This document shows positions 8,954-17,624 of a stretch of 64,000 nucleotides of DNA, piece by piece (position 1 is the stretch's first letter; every line of letters starts with the position of its first letter). Made by a program: the position numbers and the translations under genes. Under the pieces are notes generated by a model. It saw only the letters and a list, made by a program, of their open reading frames with translations, was not told where the DNA came from and searched no databases. The DNA is taken from contig NC_015583.1 of assembly GCF_000253255.1 (NCBI RefSeq), positions 62,001-126,000 on the forward strand, read 5' to 3'. This DNA comes from Novosphingobium sp. PP1Y (GTDB taxonomy: Bacteria; Pseudomonadota; Alphaproteobacteria; Sphingomonadales; Sphingomonadaceae).

Positions 8954-11601
8954 CAGAACTTGACCCCCGCGGTCATGGAGATCAGCCTCGGGACGGGGTT
9001 CGCCGACTGCGGATCGTGTCCGCGCTGGGTGTCGACGAAGGGGGGATCGCGGTCGAACAGATTCCTCACGTCCAGGCCGACATGGAAGGCGCTCGTCACA
9101 TCGACGCCAAGGTTGACGTCGAACGTATCGTAGGAGGAGACCTTCTGGACAGGGGTCACGGTGTTGTTCTCGTAGCCGTCGAGGTGGTTCCAGACGATCC
9201 GGGCGCTGAACTTGCCGAAGCGGGCGCCGAGGTCGGCCTGCGAGCGGAACTTCTGGGGGAAGTTGATCGTGCCGCGCACGCCTGTCAGCCCTGCACCGGG
9301 CACCGATTCGAAATCGTACTTGCTGAAATAGGTTCCTTGAGCGCTCGCGTCGAATTGAACCGCACCGATCGCCCAGTCGAGATAAACACCGAAATCCAGT
9401 CCGGCGACCACTGAACGCCCGAGATTTTGACGGCGTCCATCGGCAATGAACGTCACATTGGTTTCGTCGATCGGCGCGTTGATCGGAAGGCCCGAAGCAA
9501 TCAGGTCCTGCACCTGTGCCGCGGACGGGTTCAGGATGACGAACGAACTGTAAAGCGGATTGGTCAGCAATCCGGGCGTGCCCCTGAGTGCCTGGATCTG
9601 GTTCTTGTAGTCGATATGGAAGTAGGTGAGCGTTGCGCGCAGGCCGCGAACCGGTGCGATATCCCCGCCGACCGACCACGTCGTCGCGGTTTCTGGCTTG
9701 AGATCCGGATTGCCGCCGGCAATGCCGATGCCGCGCTGGTTGCCGGCCGGCCCCGGCAGCAGGTCGTAATAGAGGCCGGCACCGCCCGCGACAGTCGACA
9801 CTTCGGTAAAAGTAGGCGCTCTGAACGAGGTGCCGTAGCTTCCCCTGATCGTGACGGCGTCCACGGGCTTGTAGGTCAGGCCGATCTTGGGGTTCGAGGT
9901 GTGACCAAAGTCGCTGTACTTCTCGTAGCGGCCCGCGAGCGACAGCGAAAGCTGCTCGATACCGGACATCGCGTTGCCCGCACCCACGACCGGGACGAAA
10001 AGCTCGCCGAACACCGCCTTCACGTTGCGCGATCCGCCATCGGCGATATGCGCGGCCGAGACACTCGAGCCGATCTCAAGGTCGGTGAAGGTATACTCCT
10101 TGCGATACTCGGCGCCCACCGCCAGCCTTGCCGCGCCGCCCGGCAGTTCGAAGAGCGAGCCATCCATCTGCGCATTGACCACGTCGAGCCGCGTCTTGCC
10201 GGTGATGACGAACAGGCGATCGCGGATCGCCGCGATTGTCGCGGGATTGTTGGGCCCGCCGAAGACGTTGAGGGCGGTAGCCGGATCGGTGTCGGCAAGT
10301 GCTACGGCGAGAGCGCCCGAATTGATCCCGAGCCTGCGATCGGCAACGTCCTCGGATTCGCCGTGCGCATAGTAGACCGTGGCGCGCCAATCCCCGAAGG
10401 GGCGCGCTTCGATGCCGCCCATCAGATTCCAGGACGAGCCATGGTAGGGATTGAAGTCAGGCCCGACGGTCGGCACCAGCGAATAGGCAACGCTGACCGA
10501 GCTCGCCCCGGCGACGGGCGAGACAAAGAAGGGGTTGGTGCTCGGCACCGTGGCGTTGATCGTGTTCACCCCCGCAATCGTGCCGTCCCTGTAGGAATAG
10601 AACCCATCGGCGAACAGGCGAATGTCCGGGGTCAGATCCTGCGAGATGTTGCCTACCACGTTATAGCGGTTCTGCTTGGGTATCACCGTGTCCTGAGCGT
10701 TGAGGAAACACTTGTTCGATGTGCCGGGCACAAGCGTTCCCGCATTGGCCGCAGTGAGCCCGCCCTGCGGGATCGCGTAAGTGGTGCCCCCCACTGAAAG
10801 CGTGCCCGGATCGCAATTGGTGGTACGCAGGTCCCGGCCGCCGCGGGCGCGGTTGTCGTCCTGGTACCAGTCCAGATCGTAGCCTCGCAGCGCGGAATTG
10901 TGCGTGAACTCGGCCGCGATCATGGCCGAGCCGCCATTCCACGTCTTGCCAATGACGCCCGCTATCTGCTGCTCGGCATACTTGCTGTCGGTCATGCCCA
11001 GACGCCCGCGTACTTCAACGCCGTCGAAATTCTTGCGCATTATGAAATTGACCACGCCCGCGATCGCGTCAGAGCCGTAGATTGCGGAGGCGCCGTCCGC
11101 GACAACTTCGACCCGTTCAAGCGCAATGGCGGGAATGACCGACGGGTCGGTGTACTGGCCCTGCGTTCCCTGCGGCGGGAATCGCTTGCCATCGTAGAGC
11201 AGCAGCGTCGCATTGGTGCTGATCCCGCGAAGATTGATGCCGGCGCCGCGCGTCGCATTTGCCGCGCCGTTCTGCGCAGTCCCGCCATTGCGGTTCGCAC
11301 CGAGCGAAACCACTTGCGGCACCCGGCGCAGCAGGTCGTTGGTCGAGGTAACAGGCTCCCGGGCGATCTCATCGGTTCCGATTGCGATGACGTTCGAGCC
11401 TACGGGGGCAACGCCGCGGATGCGGCTGCCCGTAACGATGATCGCCTCTATCTGCTTGTCGTCGGCAGACTTATTTATGACAGCGCTTGCATCATCGGTC
11501 GAACTTGCACTGTCCTGAGCCCATGCAGGCGCGGCCAGAGACGCCATTACAGCGCTTGCCGATACGCAGGTCGCCAGCTTTTTCACGACAGATTGCTTCA
11601 T
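8953..11601 (-). CDS. TonB-dependent outer-membrane receptor
   Basis: An 882-residue TonB-dependent receptor. The start at 11601 follows GGGGAGAGAAAA and yields a signal peptide ending AAPAWAQ. A longer upstream reading adds 15 residues without leader character. The plug domain is seen in EAIIVTGSRIRGVAPVGS, LLRRVPQVVSLGANR and GINLRGISTNATLLLYDG, followed by ALERVEVVADGASAIYGSDAIAGVVN. The barrel follows, and ends in LISMTAGVKF with the terminal Phe needed for outer-membrane insertion. It is followed, with a one-base overlap, by a secreted tannase-type esterase and a PrpD-family gene. Import of an aromatic ester or its carbohydrate part is a reasonable inference. Confidence 0.95.
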   Translation of the reverse strand: MKQSVVKKLATCVSASAVMASLAAPAWAQDSASSTDDASAVINKSADDKQIEAIIVTGSRIRGVAPVGSNVIAIGTDEIAREPVTSTNDLLRRVPQVVSLGANRNGGTAQNGAANATRGAGINLRGISTNATLLLYDGKRFPPQGTQGQYTDPSVIPAIALERVEVVADGASAIYGSDAIAGVVNFIMRKNFDGVEVRGRLGMTDSKYAEQQIAGVIGKTWNGGSAMIAAEFTHNSALRGYDLDWYQDDNRARGGRDLRTTNCDPGTLSVGGTTYAIPQGGLTAANAGTLVPGTSNKCFLNAQDTVIPKQNRYNVVGNISQDLTPDIRLFADGFYSYRDGTIAGVNTINATVPSTNPFFVSPVAGASSVSVAYSLVPTVGPDFNPYHGSSWNLMGGIEARPFGDWRATVYYAHGESEDVADRRLGINSGALAVALADTDPATALNVFGGPNNPATIAAIRDRLFVITGKTRLDVVNAQMDGSLFELPGGAARLAVGAEYRKEYTFTDLEIGSSVSAAHIADGGSRNVKAVFGELFVPVVGAGNAMSGIEQLSLSLAGRYEKYSDFGHTSNPKIGLTYKPVDAVTIRGSYGTSFRAPTFTEVSTVAGGAGLYYDLLPGPAGNQRGIGIAGGNPDLKPETATTWSVGGDIAPVRGLRATLTYFHIDYKNQIQALRGTPGLLTNPLYSSFVILNPSAAQVQDLIASGLPINAPIDETNVTFIADGRRQNLGRSVVAGLDFGVYLDWAIGAVQFDASAQGTYFSKYDFESVPGAGLTGVRGTINFPQKFRSQADLGARFGKFSARIVWNHLDGYENNTVTPVQKVSSYDTFDVNLGVDVTSAFHVGLDVRNLFDRDPPFVDTQRGHDPQSANPVPRLISMTAGVKF

Positions 11602-11622
11602 TTTTCTCTCCCCTTTTCCAAA

Positions 11623-11642
11623 CCGGATCCGCACCGATCCGG
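11623..11642 (-). terminator. Intercistronic hairpin ahead of the TonB receptor gene
   Basis: Read on the minus strand, CCGGATC and GATCCGG form a perfect 7-bp stem with a 6-base loop, followed by TTTGG. The hairpin lies between the DMT permease stop (11653) and the receptor ribosome-binding site. It may be an attenuator or an mRNA-stability element. The short T-run makes full termination doubtful. Confidence 0.35.
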
Positions 11643-11652
11643 CCATCGGACT

Positions 11653-12687
11653 TCAGTTCGTTTCCGCTCTGGCTCGCATGGCCGATACGGAAAGTCGCGG
11701 TGCGACAGACAACAGAACAATCGCTCCAATCAGGATGCCCGCTCCGACCAGCTCGGCAAGACGCGGCGCAGGCAAGCCGAAGAACGCAGCGAGAAGGATT
11801 GTCCCCCCGACCCCTGCAACCAGGCTCGCCGCACGTTCCAGCGGGACGCAATAGGCGTTCTCGCGCGGATCGAGCAGGATGATGATGGAGATTACGGAAA
11901 TGACGGTCAGGGTGGCGCCGATGAAGGCAAGCGACCAGAGTGCTGGATCGCTCCAGATCTTGACGAAGCCCCAGGCCAGCTCGCCCGACTGCCCGCCTAT
12001 GCCCGAAGCGGAAAGCAGGCCCAGTGCCACGACCGACAAGGGCAAGGCAATCATCTTCTCTTCGACGAAGTAGCGCCTTACCGATGCCGGATCGCCGCTC
12101 TTGGCAATCTTGGTCATGACCGCCAGACGGATGAAATAACCCAGCGTGTAGAGCAGGATCGTGACGATCGCGATCGGCGGGAGCTTCAATCCGCCTCGAT
12201 CGGCAAGAGTGATGAACAGCGCGAGCAAGACCATGGCGAGAGCCGTCCAGCTCCACCAGCGCACCCGGCGTCCGAAGATCATGTCAACGAGCGGCGCGAT
12301 GATCAGGATGTCGCCGCGCATGAGCAGCTGGATGAACGGGATGCTGACACCCTGAAAGGTGAAGGACAGCGGAACGGTGAACAGGATCAGCGCGGTCCCG
12401 ATGCCCGACAGCAGCGTGTATCGCGTCGGCACCGGAAGGCGGGCCCTGCCGATCGAGACGGCATGCGCATCGCGGTGCCAGCCCGAAAGCCAGATAAAGC
12501 CGTAAGTCAGCACCATGCTGATGATGAGCGAGGCCGGCAGGGTCTCAAGGCCAGTAAGCGGCCGCTCCAGGTTACCGTGCGGCACGGACGTGACGTACTT
12601 GGTGACCATCACATTGGGCAGGTAGCTCAAGAGGTAGAGCATGACCCAGGCTTCGAGCGGAACAGAAAGCAGAGGACTGCGCTTCAT
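11653..12687 (-). CDS. DMT-superfamily (EamA-like) integral membrane permease
   Basis: A 344-residue polytopic membrane protein with about ten hydrophobic segments. Examples are LETLPASLIISMVLTYGFIWL, LLSGIGTALILFTVPLSF, TALAMVLLALFITLAD and LSLAFIGATLTVISVISIIILL. The arrangement and Pro/Gly spacing are those of drug/metabolite exporters of the EamA type. The second repeat carries ENAYCVPLERAASLVAGVGGT, the usual ER/R pattern near the penultimate helix. Its start overlaps the capA stop by four bases (ATGA), so the two are translationally coupled. The substrate is unknown. The capA neighbour suggests a substrate linked to the cell envelope or to an amidated compound. Confidence 0.75.
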   Translation of the reverse strand: MKRSPLLSVPLEAWVMLYLLSYLPNVMVTKYVTSVPHGNLERPLTGLETLPASLIISMVLTYGFIWLSGWHRDAHAVSIGRARLPVPTRYTLLSGIGTALILFTVPLSFTFQGVSIPFIQLLMRGDILIIAPLVDMIFGRRVRWWSWTALAMVLLALFITLADRGGLKLPPIAIVTILLYTLGYFIRLAVMTKIAKSGDPASVRRYFVEEKMIALPLSVVALGLLSASGIGGQSGELAWGFVKIWSDPALWSLAFIGATLTVISVISIIILLDPRENAYCVPLERAASLVAGVGGTILLAAFFGLPAPRLAELVGAGILIGAIVLLSVAPRLSVSAMRARAETN

Positions 12688-13805
12688 GCCACGCCCTCGA
12701 TCTCGACGATTTCGCCCTCGATCCGGTACCGCGCGTTGAGTCCCGCCTCTTCGGTGACGGCCCGCATGTAGTCGAGCGTCTGCGTGAACTCGTCGCTGCC
12801 TGCTGCGGTAAACCGGGGTACGGCGTCACGGCCGATGTAAAGCGGCTGGAACCCGGCCCTCGTCATCTTGCCGTCCGCAATTTCGATCCGTGCGACCATG
12901 CCGAGGCGGGATGCTGTCGGAAAGTTGTAGAGCCCCCCGAAGTCCGGCTCCCACTCTTCCGCCAGGACGCGTATTTCGTTCCAGCTCTTCGAAGCGGCAT
13001 GCGCCTCGTCCATGCGCAAGTCGGTGGCGAAGTTAGAAAGCGAATAGAACACGGGCTTGCCGTCGATCACTTCGCACCCCTTGAGGATGTGCGCGTGTCC
13101 ACCGAAGATCGCATCCGCCCCGGCAGCAATCGCCGCGCGGGCGACGTCGCGTTGGTACTCGGCGATTTCGGCACGTACGAAATGGATGCCCCAGTGCTGC
13201 GACACGAATACGAGGTCGGCATCGGCCTTGGCCGCGCGAATATCCGCCTCCATCGCAGCAAGATCTTCGCGATGCGGATAAGTGTGAATGCGTGCCGGTG
13301 TACCGGGCTGATCGTGCTCTATCTGTTCATAGACCGTGAATGCCCGCATCGGCGCGCAGCCGGCCCGGCGTTCATCCGCCCAATATCCTTGCGGCAGAAT
13401 GCTCGAATAGGCGAGTACGGCAATGCGTGTACCATCGCCCAGCGTGAACCTTGCCGGCCTGCGCGCTTCGCGAATGTCCTTGCCGGCGCCAACGACACGC
13501 AGGCCAGCGGAATCGAGATTGGCCCGGGTTTCGAAAAAGGCCTCGACTCCCCAGTCCATGCAATGGTTGCCCGCCATAGAAATGCAATTGAACCCGGCGC
13601 GCGCAAGTGCAGCCGCCCCCTCAGGCCTTGCGAGGACGGCATGTCGAGCCTGCGGAAGGCGCGTTCCGCGTTCGGCAAAACTGGTTTCCAACTGACCGAA
13701 GGTAACATCGGCTGCCTGCAGCGCATCGCGCGTCGCCACGAAGCTCTCGTCGTAAACCTCGCGATCCATCGCAAGGTCTCCGGTGGCCAGGAACAGGTGT
13801 GTCAT
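12684..13805 (-). CDS. CapA-family metallophosphatase-like protein
   Basis: A 373-residue CapA/PgsA-family protein with a calcineurin-like metallophosphatase fold. Characterised relatives act in poly-gamma-glutamate capsule formation, but many family members have other or unknown roles. Metal-binding motifs are visible: FLATGDLAMDR at the N-terminus, SMAGNHCMDWG, VFVSQHWGIHF and FGGHAHILKG. There is no signal peptide or membrane anchor, unlike capsule-type CapA. I chose the ATG at 13805, which overlaps the stop of an 18-codon ORF. An in-frame ATG at 13880 would add 25 residues without family similarity. The stop overlaps the permease start. No capB or capC is present, so a capsule role is doubtful. 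Confidence 0.82.
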   Translation of the reverse strand: MTHLFLATGDLAMDREVYDESFVATRDALQAADVTFGQLETSFAERGTRLPQARHAVLARPEGAAALARAGFNCISMAGNHCMDWGVEAFFETRANLDSAGLRVVGAGKDIREARRPARFTLGDGTRIAVLAYSSILPQGYWADERRAGCAPMRAFTVYEQIEHDQPGTPARIHTYPHREDLAAMEADIRAAKADADLVFVSQHWGIHFVRAEIAEYQRDVARAAIAAGADAIFGGHAHILKGCEVIDGKPVFYSLSNFATDLRMDEAHAASKSWNEIRVLAEEWEPDFGGLYNFPTASRLGMVARIEIADGKMTRAGFQPLYIGRDAVPRFTAAGSDEFTQTLDYMRAVTEEAGLNARYRIEGEIVEIEGVA

Positions 13806-13858
13806 GAATGACCGCAGAGCGCCGGAGCGGCAGCCTCGATGGTGAAGCGCAAGAGCAT
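13802..13858 (-). CDS. Putative 18-residue leader peptide coupled to the capA-type gene
   Basis: An ATG at 13858 preceded by GAGGGGAG with eight bases spacing opens an 18-codon ORF, MLLRFTIEAAAPALCGHS. Its TGA overlaps the ATG of the CapA-type gene (ATGA). The CapA-type gene has no good ribosome-binding site of its own, so it may be reached by translational coupling. The peptide has no recognisable homology. It could be chance, but the strong Shine-Dalgarno sequence and exact overlap argue for translation. Confidence 0.45.
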   Translation of the reverse strand: MLLRFTIEAAAPALCGHS

Positions 13859-13918
13859 GCCGACTTCTCCCCTCTCTCATTATGATTGTAATGACGTATA
13901 GCTATGCTACATCTCTAC

Positions 13919-13930
13919 GCAAGCGCTTGC
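13919..13930 (+). promoter_or_regulatory. AAGCGCTT-type LacI-family operator
   Basis: GCAAGCGCTTGC is a perfect 12-bp palindrome of the kind bound by LacI/GalR-family repressors. It lies 37 bases before the start of the exported hydrolase at 13968 and in the divergent gap with the capA operon. A near-identical site occurs at 16303 ahead of the other hydrolase. The core differs from the TAGCGCTA sites further on, so another regulator is likely. Confidence 0.6.
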
Positions 13931-13967
13931 AAGGCGCAATTACCCCCCGGGAAGTTGGAGGATTTCA

Positions 13968-14948
13968 ATGCTTTCGACACGCAAAGCCGCTTTCGTTGCC
14001 ATGATCTTCACAGCAGGCATCGCTGTTGCCGCAGGAGCGCAGGAAACCGCTCGCCCCAGTCCGGCCGACATGGCGGCCGCCCAGGCGAAGCGCGATGCAA
14101 TTCCCGATACCGCCGGCGACGGCCCCTTCCCCGCCGTTATGGAGATGGACCCTTCGCTCCCCGATCATGTCATCTATCGGCCCAGGGATCTGTCAGCGAT
14201 GGGTGCCAGGAAACTCGCGGTGCTTGCGTGGGGCAACGGCGGCTGTTCAGATGACGGGGCCAGCGCGCGGCTCCATCTCGCGGAAATCGCGTCCTACGGC
14301 TATCTGGTCATTGCACCGGGCGAAATCCGCAGCGGCCCGCATGCCATGTCTCCCCGGAAGCCCTCCCGCAGCGCCGGCGCAGATGGCCAGTTGCCGCCGC
14401 CCGCCACGACAGCAGAGGATGTCCGTGCCGGAATCGATTGGGCAATTGCCCAGGCCGGCAAGTCGGACAGTCCCTATGCCGGCCACATCGCCATCGACCA
14501 GATCGCCGTGGCAGGCCACAGTTGCGGTGGCTTGCAGGCCATTGAACTGGCCCCCGATCCCCGCGTGAAGACGGTGATGATCGACAATTCGGGCATCTTC
14601 AACGATGGGGTCCAGGCCATCGCGGGGATGCACGTCGACAAGGCCATGCTCGGCGGATTTCACACGCCCACGCTCTACATTCTGGGTGGGCCGACCGATA
14701 TCGCCTATGCCAACGGCGTGGATGATTTCTCACGGATTGAAAAGGTGCCCGCGGTCCTGCTCAACCTGCCGGTAGGCCATGGAGGCACATTCTTCGAGCC
14801 GATGGGCGGCGCGGTCGCTCACGTGGCGGTCGACTGGCTCGAATGGCAGCTGCGCGGGGACAGGACAGCGGCTCGCACCTTCAAGGGACAGAACTGCCGC
14901 CTGTGCAGCGGAACAGACTGGACAATCGAGAAGAAGGGGATCGATTGA
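13968..14948 (+). CDS. Exported alpha/beta hydrolase
   Basis: A 326-residue secreted hydrolase with signal peptide MLSTRKAAFVAMIFTAGIAVAAGAQ. An excellent ribosome-binding site (TTGGAGGATTTCA) fixes the start. The nucleophile elbow is VAGHSCGGLQAIEL near residue 187. The oxyanion region is VLAWGNGGCSDDGA, and candidate acid and base residues are in ILGGPTDIAYANG and LPVGHGG. Two cysteines near the C-terminus (GQNCRLCSG) may form a disulphide. The fold resembles the poly(ester)/acyl esterase and PET-hydrolase-like dienelactone group. The substrate is not determinable. The gene is preceded by a LacI-type palindrome and converges with another hydrolase only seven bases away. Confidence 0.8.
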   Translation: MLSTRKAAFVAMIFTAGIAVAAGAQETARPSPADMAAAQAKRDAIPDTAGDGPFPAVMEMDPSLPDHVIYRPRDLSAMGARKLAVLAWGNGGCSDDGASARLHLAEIASYGYLVIAPGEIRSGPHAMSPRKPSRSAGADGQLPPPATTAEDVRAGIDWAIAQAGKSDSPYAGHIAIDQIAVAGHSCGGLQAIELAPDPRVKTVMIDNSGIFNDGVQAIAGMHVDKAMLGGFHTPTLYILGGPTDIAYANGVDDFSRIEKVPAVLLNLPVGHGGTFFEPMGGAVAHVAVDWLEWQLRGDRTAARTFKGQNCRLCSGTDWTIEKKGID

Positions 14949-14955
14949 CAGGCGA

Positions 14956-16251
14956 CTATTGGCAGCTGCGGCCGCGGAAACACGGGCGCAGCATCGGCGG
15001 CGGATCGTAGGCAATGAAGGGAGCTCCGGGGCGGGACCACCGCCCCGCTTCGAGCCTTCCCTCCAGGGTATCCAGCGCGGCCAGTATTTCGTCCTGCGAA
15101 AATGCGCAGTGGCCGCTTCTCCGCACATAGAGCGATTGGACCAGAGTGCCGGGCGCAGCCTTGCCGTAAGCCCGTTGCAGCGACGGGGACGTCATGCCGT
15201 CGCCGATAGCCTGAACAGCGAGGAGGGGGACGCGCGGGTTCGCATCGGGCGTGTAATGCGCCATCATATAGCTGACGGCCTGCGGCTTTGCCGAAATCCT
15301 CTCGGCACTGGCCAGTCGCGCAAGATCGTCATCGAGATCGAGCCCGGCGCTGCGATAGAGCCGTTCCACGAATGCGCTGCGCCCGGACTTTTCAAGCTGA
15401 CGACGATAATCGATGCCGGTGTTCCATGAGAATGGCCCTCCCGCACGGGTCTCCTGATCCTCCCGCGGCAGCATCACCCCCATGGCAAATGCCTTGGCTA
15501 TTTCGTCGACCTGTGCCTCGAAGTCATCGCCAGACGGCTCCGGGCTGTCAGGACCCGTCCATCCCGGTATACCGGCCAGCACCCCGGCCAGGGCAATGCG
15601 CGCCCTGCCATCAGCCGACGTTTGCGCCTGCGCGACGGCAGCGGCGACGCGGCGGCCATTGGCCATGTCGTCTTTCACACCGACCAACTGGATTCCTTCG
15701 TTCGGAGCGACCAGCGTGCGGAAGGCGAATGCGCCGTCCAGCGCCATGTTCATCATGCCGACGGCTCCGCCGATGGAACTGCACAGGGCAAGAGCCCCAT
15801 CTATGCGCGGCTTGTCCTGTTCGGCCAGAGCGCTGGTCACCAGCCCGCCCATGGACATGCCCCATCCGATCACCCTGCGCGGCTTGCCGTACTTGCGTGC
15901 AAATTCGTCCACCACGAGGTTCTGAGCCGGGACGGCGTCCGCGAGGGCCCAACCGCCGGACCCGTAGTCCGACCCGGCCAGCGCATATCCGCGCGCCAGC
16001 AGGGGTACAATGAAACGATCCGGAGCCGCCTCGGGTGCGCCCGCTTTGCGCGCATAACCTCGGCTCCAAACCAGCAAGGTGCCATTCCAGTGCTCCGGCA
16101 CCCGCACCGACCACAGGACATCGCCTCGCAGATGCGCCGCGTTGACTGAACCCTCAGCAGCCAGAACCGGCGAGGCGAAATGGGGCGCGCATGCTGCCTG
16201 CGAAACGGCGAGTGCGGCACAGCACAGCCAACGCAAGTGTCCGAAAGCCAT
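14956..16251 (-). CDS. Exported alpha/beta hydrolase
   Basis: A 431-residue exported hydrolase. I chose the ATG at 16251 because GGAG lies six bases ahead of it. The alternative ATG at 16263 has no ribosome-binding site. The leader is MAFGHLRWLCCAALAVSQAAC. Fold landmarks are WNGTLLVWSRGY (oxyanion strand), YALAGSDYGSGGWA, the elbow IGWGMSMGGLVTSALAE with Ser nucleophile, and the late His in RRSGHCAFSQDE. The substrate is unknown. A GCAAGCGCTTAC operator lies 52 bases upstream, nearly identical to that in front of the convergent hydrolase at 13968. The two are probably co-regulated and may act in sequence. Confidence 0.8.
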   Translation of the reverse strand: MAFGHLRWLCCAALAVSQAACAPHFASPVLAAEGSVNAAHLRGDVLWSVRVPEHWNGTLLVWSRGYARKAGAPEAAPDRFIVPLLARGYALAGSDYGSGGWALADAVPAQNLVVDEFARKYGKPRRVIGWGMSMGGLVTSALAEQDKPRIDGALALCSSIGGAVGMMNMALDGAFAFRTLVAPNEGIQLVGVKDDMANGRRVAAAVAQAQTSADGRARIALAGVLAGIPGWTGPDSPEPSGDDFEAQVDEIAKAFAMGVMLPREDQETRAGGPFSWNTGIDYRRQLEKSGRSAFVERLYRSAGLDLDDDLARLASAERISAKPQAVSYMMAHYTPDANPRVPLLAVQAIGDGMTSPSLQRAYGKAAPGTLVQSLYVRRSGHCAFSQDEILAALDTLEGRLEAGRWSRPGAPFIAYDPPPMLRPCFRGRSCQ

Positions 16252-16302
16252 GAACTTCTCCATTTGCTGATGCCACGTACCTATGCCCCCAATGAAGTCA
16301 TA

Positions 16303-16314
16303 GCAAGCGCTTAC
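16303..16314 (-). promoter_or_regulatory. AAGCGCTT-type LacI-family operator (second copy)
   Basis: GCAAGCGCTTAC matches the site at 13919 in 11 of 12 bases. It lies 52 bases upstream of the hydrolase start at 16251, in a 130-base gap. Position and similarity suggest the same repressor controls both hydrolases. That repressor is not recognisable in the window. Confidence 0.55.
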
Positions 16315-16381
16315 ATTGATCGAAGAAAGCGATGATCGCCTCGCTTGTCGGGTCCGGTTGTCACAGGACCAAAATCAGGTC

Positions 16382-17443
16382 TCAGTTCAAATGCACATGG
16401 CCAGCAACTGGCCCGGCGATCCCGCTGCCTGCATCTTGAAGCGGGGTACCCGAAGCCGCGGGTTCGGTCTGGTCGGTCGCCAGTCTGTCTCGCCGCAAGC
16501 GGCTCACCGCTCGGTCGACGATGACGGCCAGAATGAATGAGGCCGGGATTGCGAGGAAGTCCGATAGCTTCGAAATCGACATCAGAGTCATCACCGGCAC
16601 GTGAACCGCGTACAAGGGGAAGGAAATTTCGCCCAGCTTCTTCGCGACAGCCGGAGGCTCCCACTTCAGTGCGGCAGCGATCATGACGGGGCACAGGATC
16701 AGGACGAAAGCCAGATCCATGAATATGTTGCGAACGCCGCTCAACTCCGATCCCATGAACACAACGGGCATTGTCAGATAGGCGAGTGGGGCAGGAATGC
16801 TGATCGGAGGATCATCCCTCCAAAGTCGATAAAGGACGATGCCGAGCGGATAGCTCATCAAGACCCGGGGCAGACCGCCTGCGAAGCCAAACGCTCCCAG
16901 ACCGTCGACGTGAAGGATCGGCGCAGTCAAACCCCTGCCGATGAACACGGCGCCCATTGCAAGGACACACAGCACGAGAAGCCTTGTCCTCACCCGCCAG
17001 AAAAGAAGCGTGTGCATGAGGTTTGCCACCAGCTCGTAGAAGATCGACCAGGCCGCGACATTGTACGGATAGGGACTCCAGGCAGCCCAGTACGGCAGCA
17101 GTGCCATGTTGAAAGCAAAAGACAGGACCGCAATGCCGGTCAGCCCCATGCCTGTCAGTGCCGCGGGAATGCCGAGGAGAAATGCGAATGCCATGACGGG
17201 CCAGAGCCGCGCATAGCGAAGGAACATGAAGCGGGCCGCCCCCAGTCCGGTAGCGAAGCGGCCTTCATAGGTCCTGGCCATGACGTAACCGGACAGCATG
17301 AAGAAGAAATCGACCGCGAGATAGGCATTGTTGGACGTCATGCTGACGCGATCAATGTTGATGTGATGGAGCAGAACGCTCACAGCCGCGATGCCGCGCA
17401 GAGCATCAAGTCCATTGAGCCGCTTCATCGCCTCGAGATTCAA
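16382..17443 (-). CDS. Acyltransferase family 3 membrane protein
   Basis: A 353-residue integral membrane O-acyltransferase of the acyltransferase-3 family (OafA/NodX-like), which modifies sugars of envelope glycans. The N-terminal signature is RLNGLDALRGIAAVSVLLHHI, containing the conserved Arg and catalytic-type His. It is followed by DFFFMLSGYVMARTYEGRF and FLRYARLWPVM. About ten membrane segments follow. No periplasmic SGNH domain is present, and the protein ends shortly after the last helix. An in-frame ATG at 17428 is an alternative start. It stands alone between an esterase and a TetR gene. The acceptor glycan is unknown. Confidence 0.88.
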   Translation of the reverse strand: MNLEAMKRLNGLDALRGIAAVSVLLHHINIDRVSMTSNNAYLAVDFFFMLSGYVMARTYEGRFATGLGAARFMFLRYARLWPVMAFAFLLGIPAALTGMGLTGIAVLSFAFNMALLPYWAAWSPYPYNVAAWSIFYELVANLMHTLLFWRVRTRLLVLCVLAMGAVFIGRGLTAPILHVDGLGAFGFAGGLPRVLMSYPLGIVLYRLWRDDPPISIPAPLAYLTMPVVFMGSELSGVRNIFMDLAFVLILCPVMIAAALKWEPPAVAKKLGEISFPLYAVHVPVMTLMSISKLSDFLAIPASFILAVIVDRAVSRLRRDRLATDQTEPAASGTPLQDAGSGIAGPVAGHVHLN

Positions 17444-17624
17444 AAAATGCGCGGCGGAGACAATTTAATTTATTGTAATAACGCCGGAATGAAGACTTTT
17501 TCCAAGTCTGACCGTCGCGTCAGGACCATGCGACAGTACTGAAAATACGCTAAGGATGAGGGCAGATCGGGTTGCGTCCCGAGCAGGTAGACCTGGACCT
17601 GAGCCAAGGCTTCATCAACAATTC

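Noticed and set aside
10900..12771. A 623-codon plus-strand frame across the TonB receptor start and DMT permease
   Set aside because: It crosses two real minus-strand genes and their intergenic hairpin. Its composition is His/Arg/Asp-rich without domains.
15823..15836. AGAGCGCTGG and other AGCGCT hits inside genes (for example 19834, 54183)
   Set aside because: They do not fit either palindrome consensus and are within conserved coding sequence.
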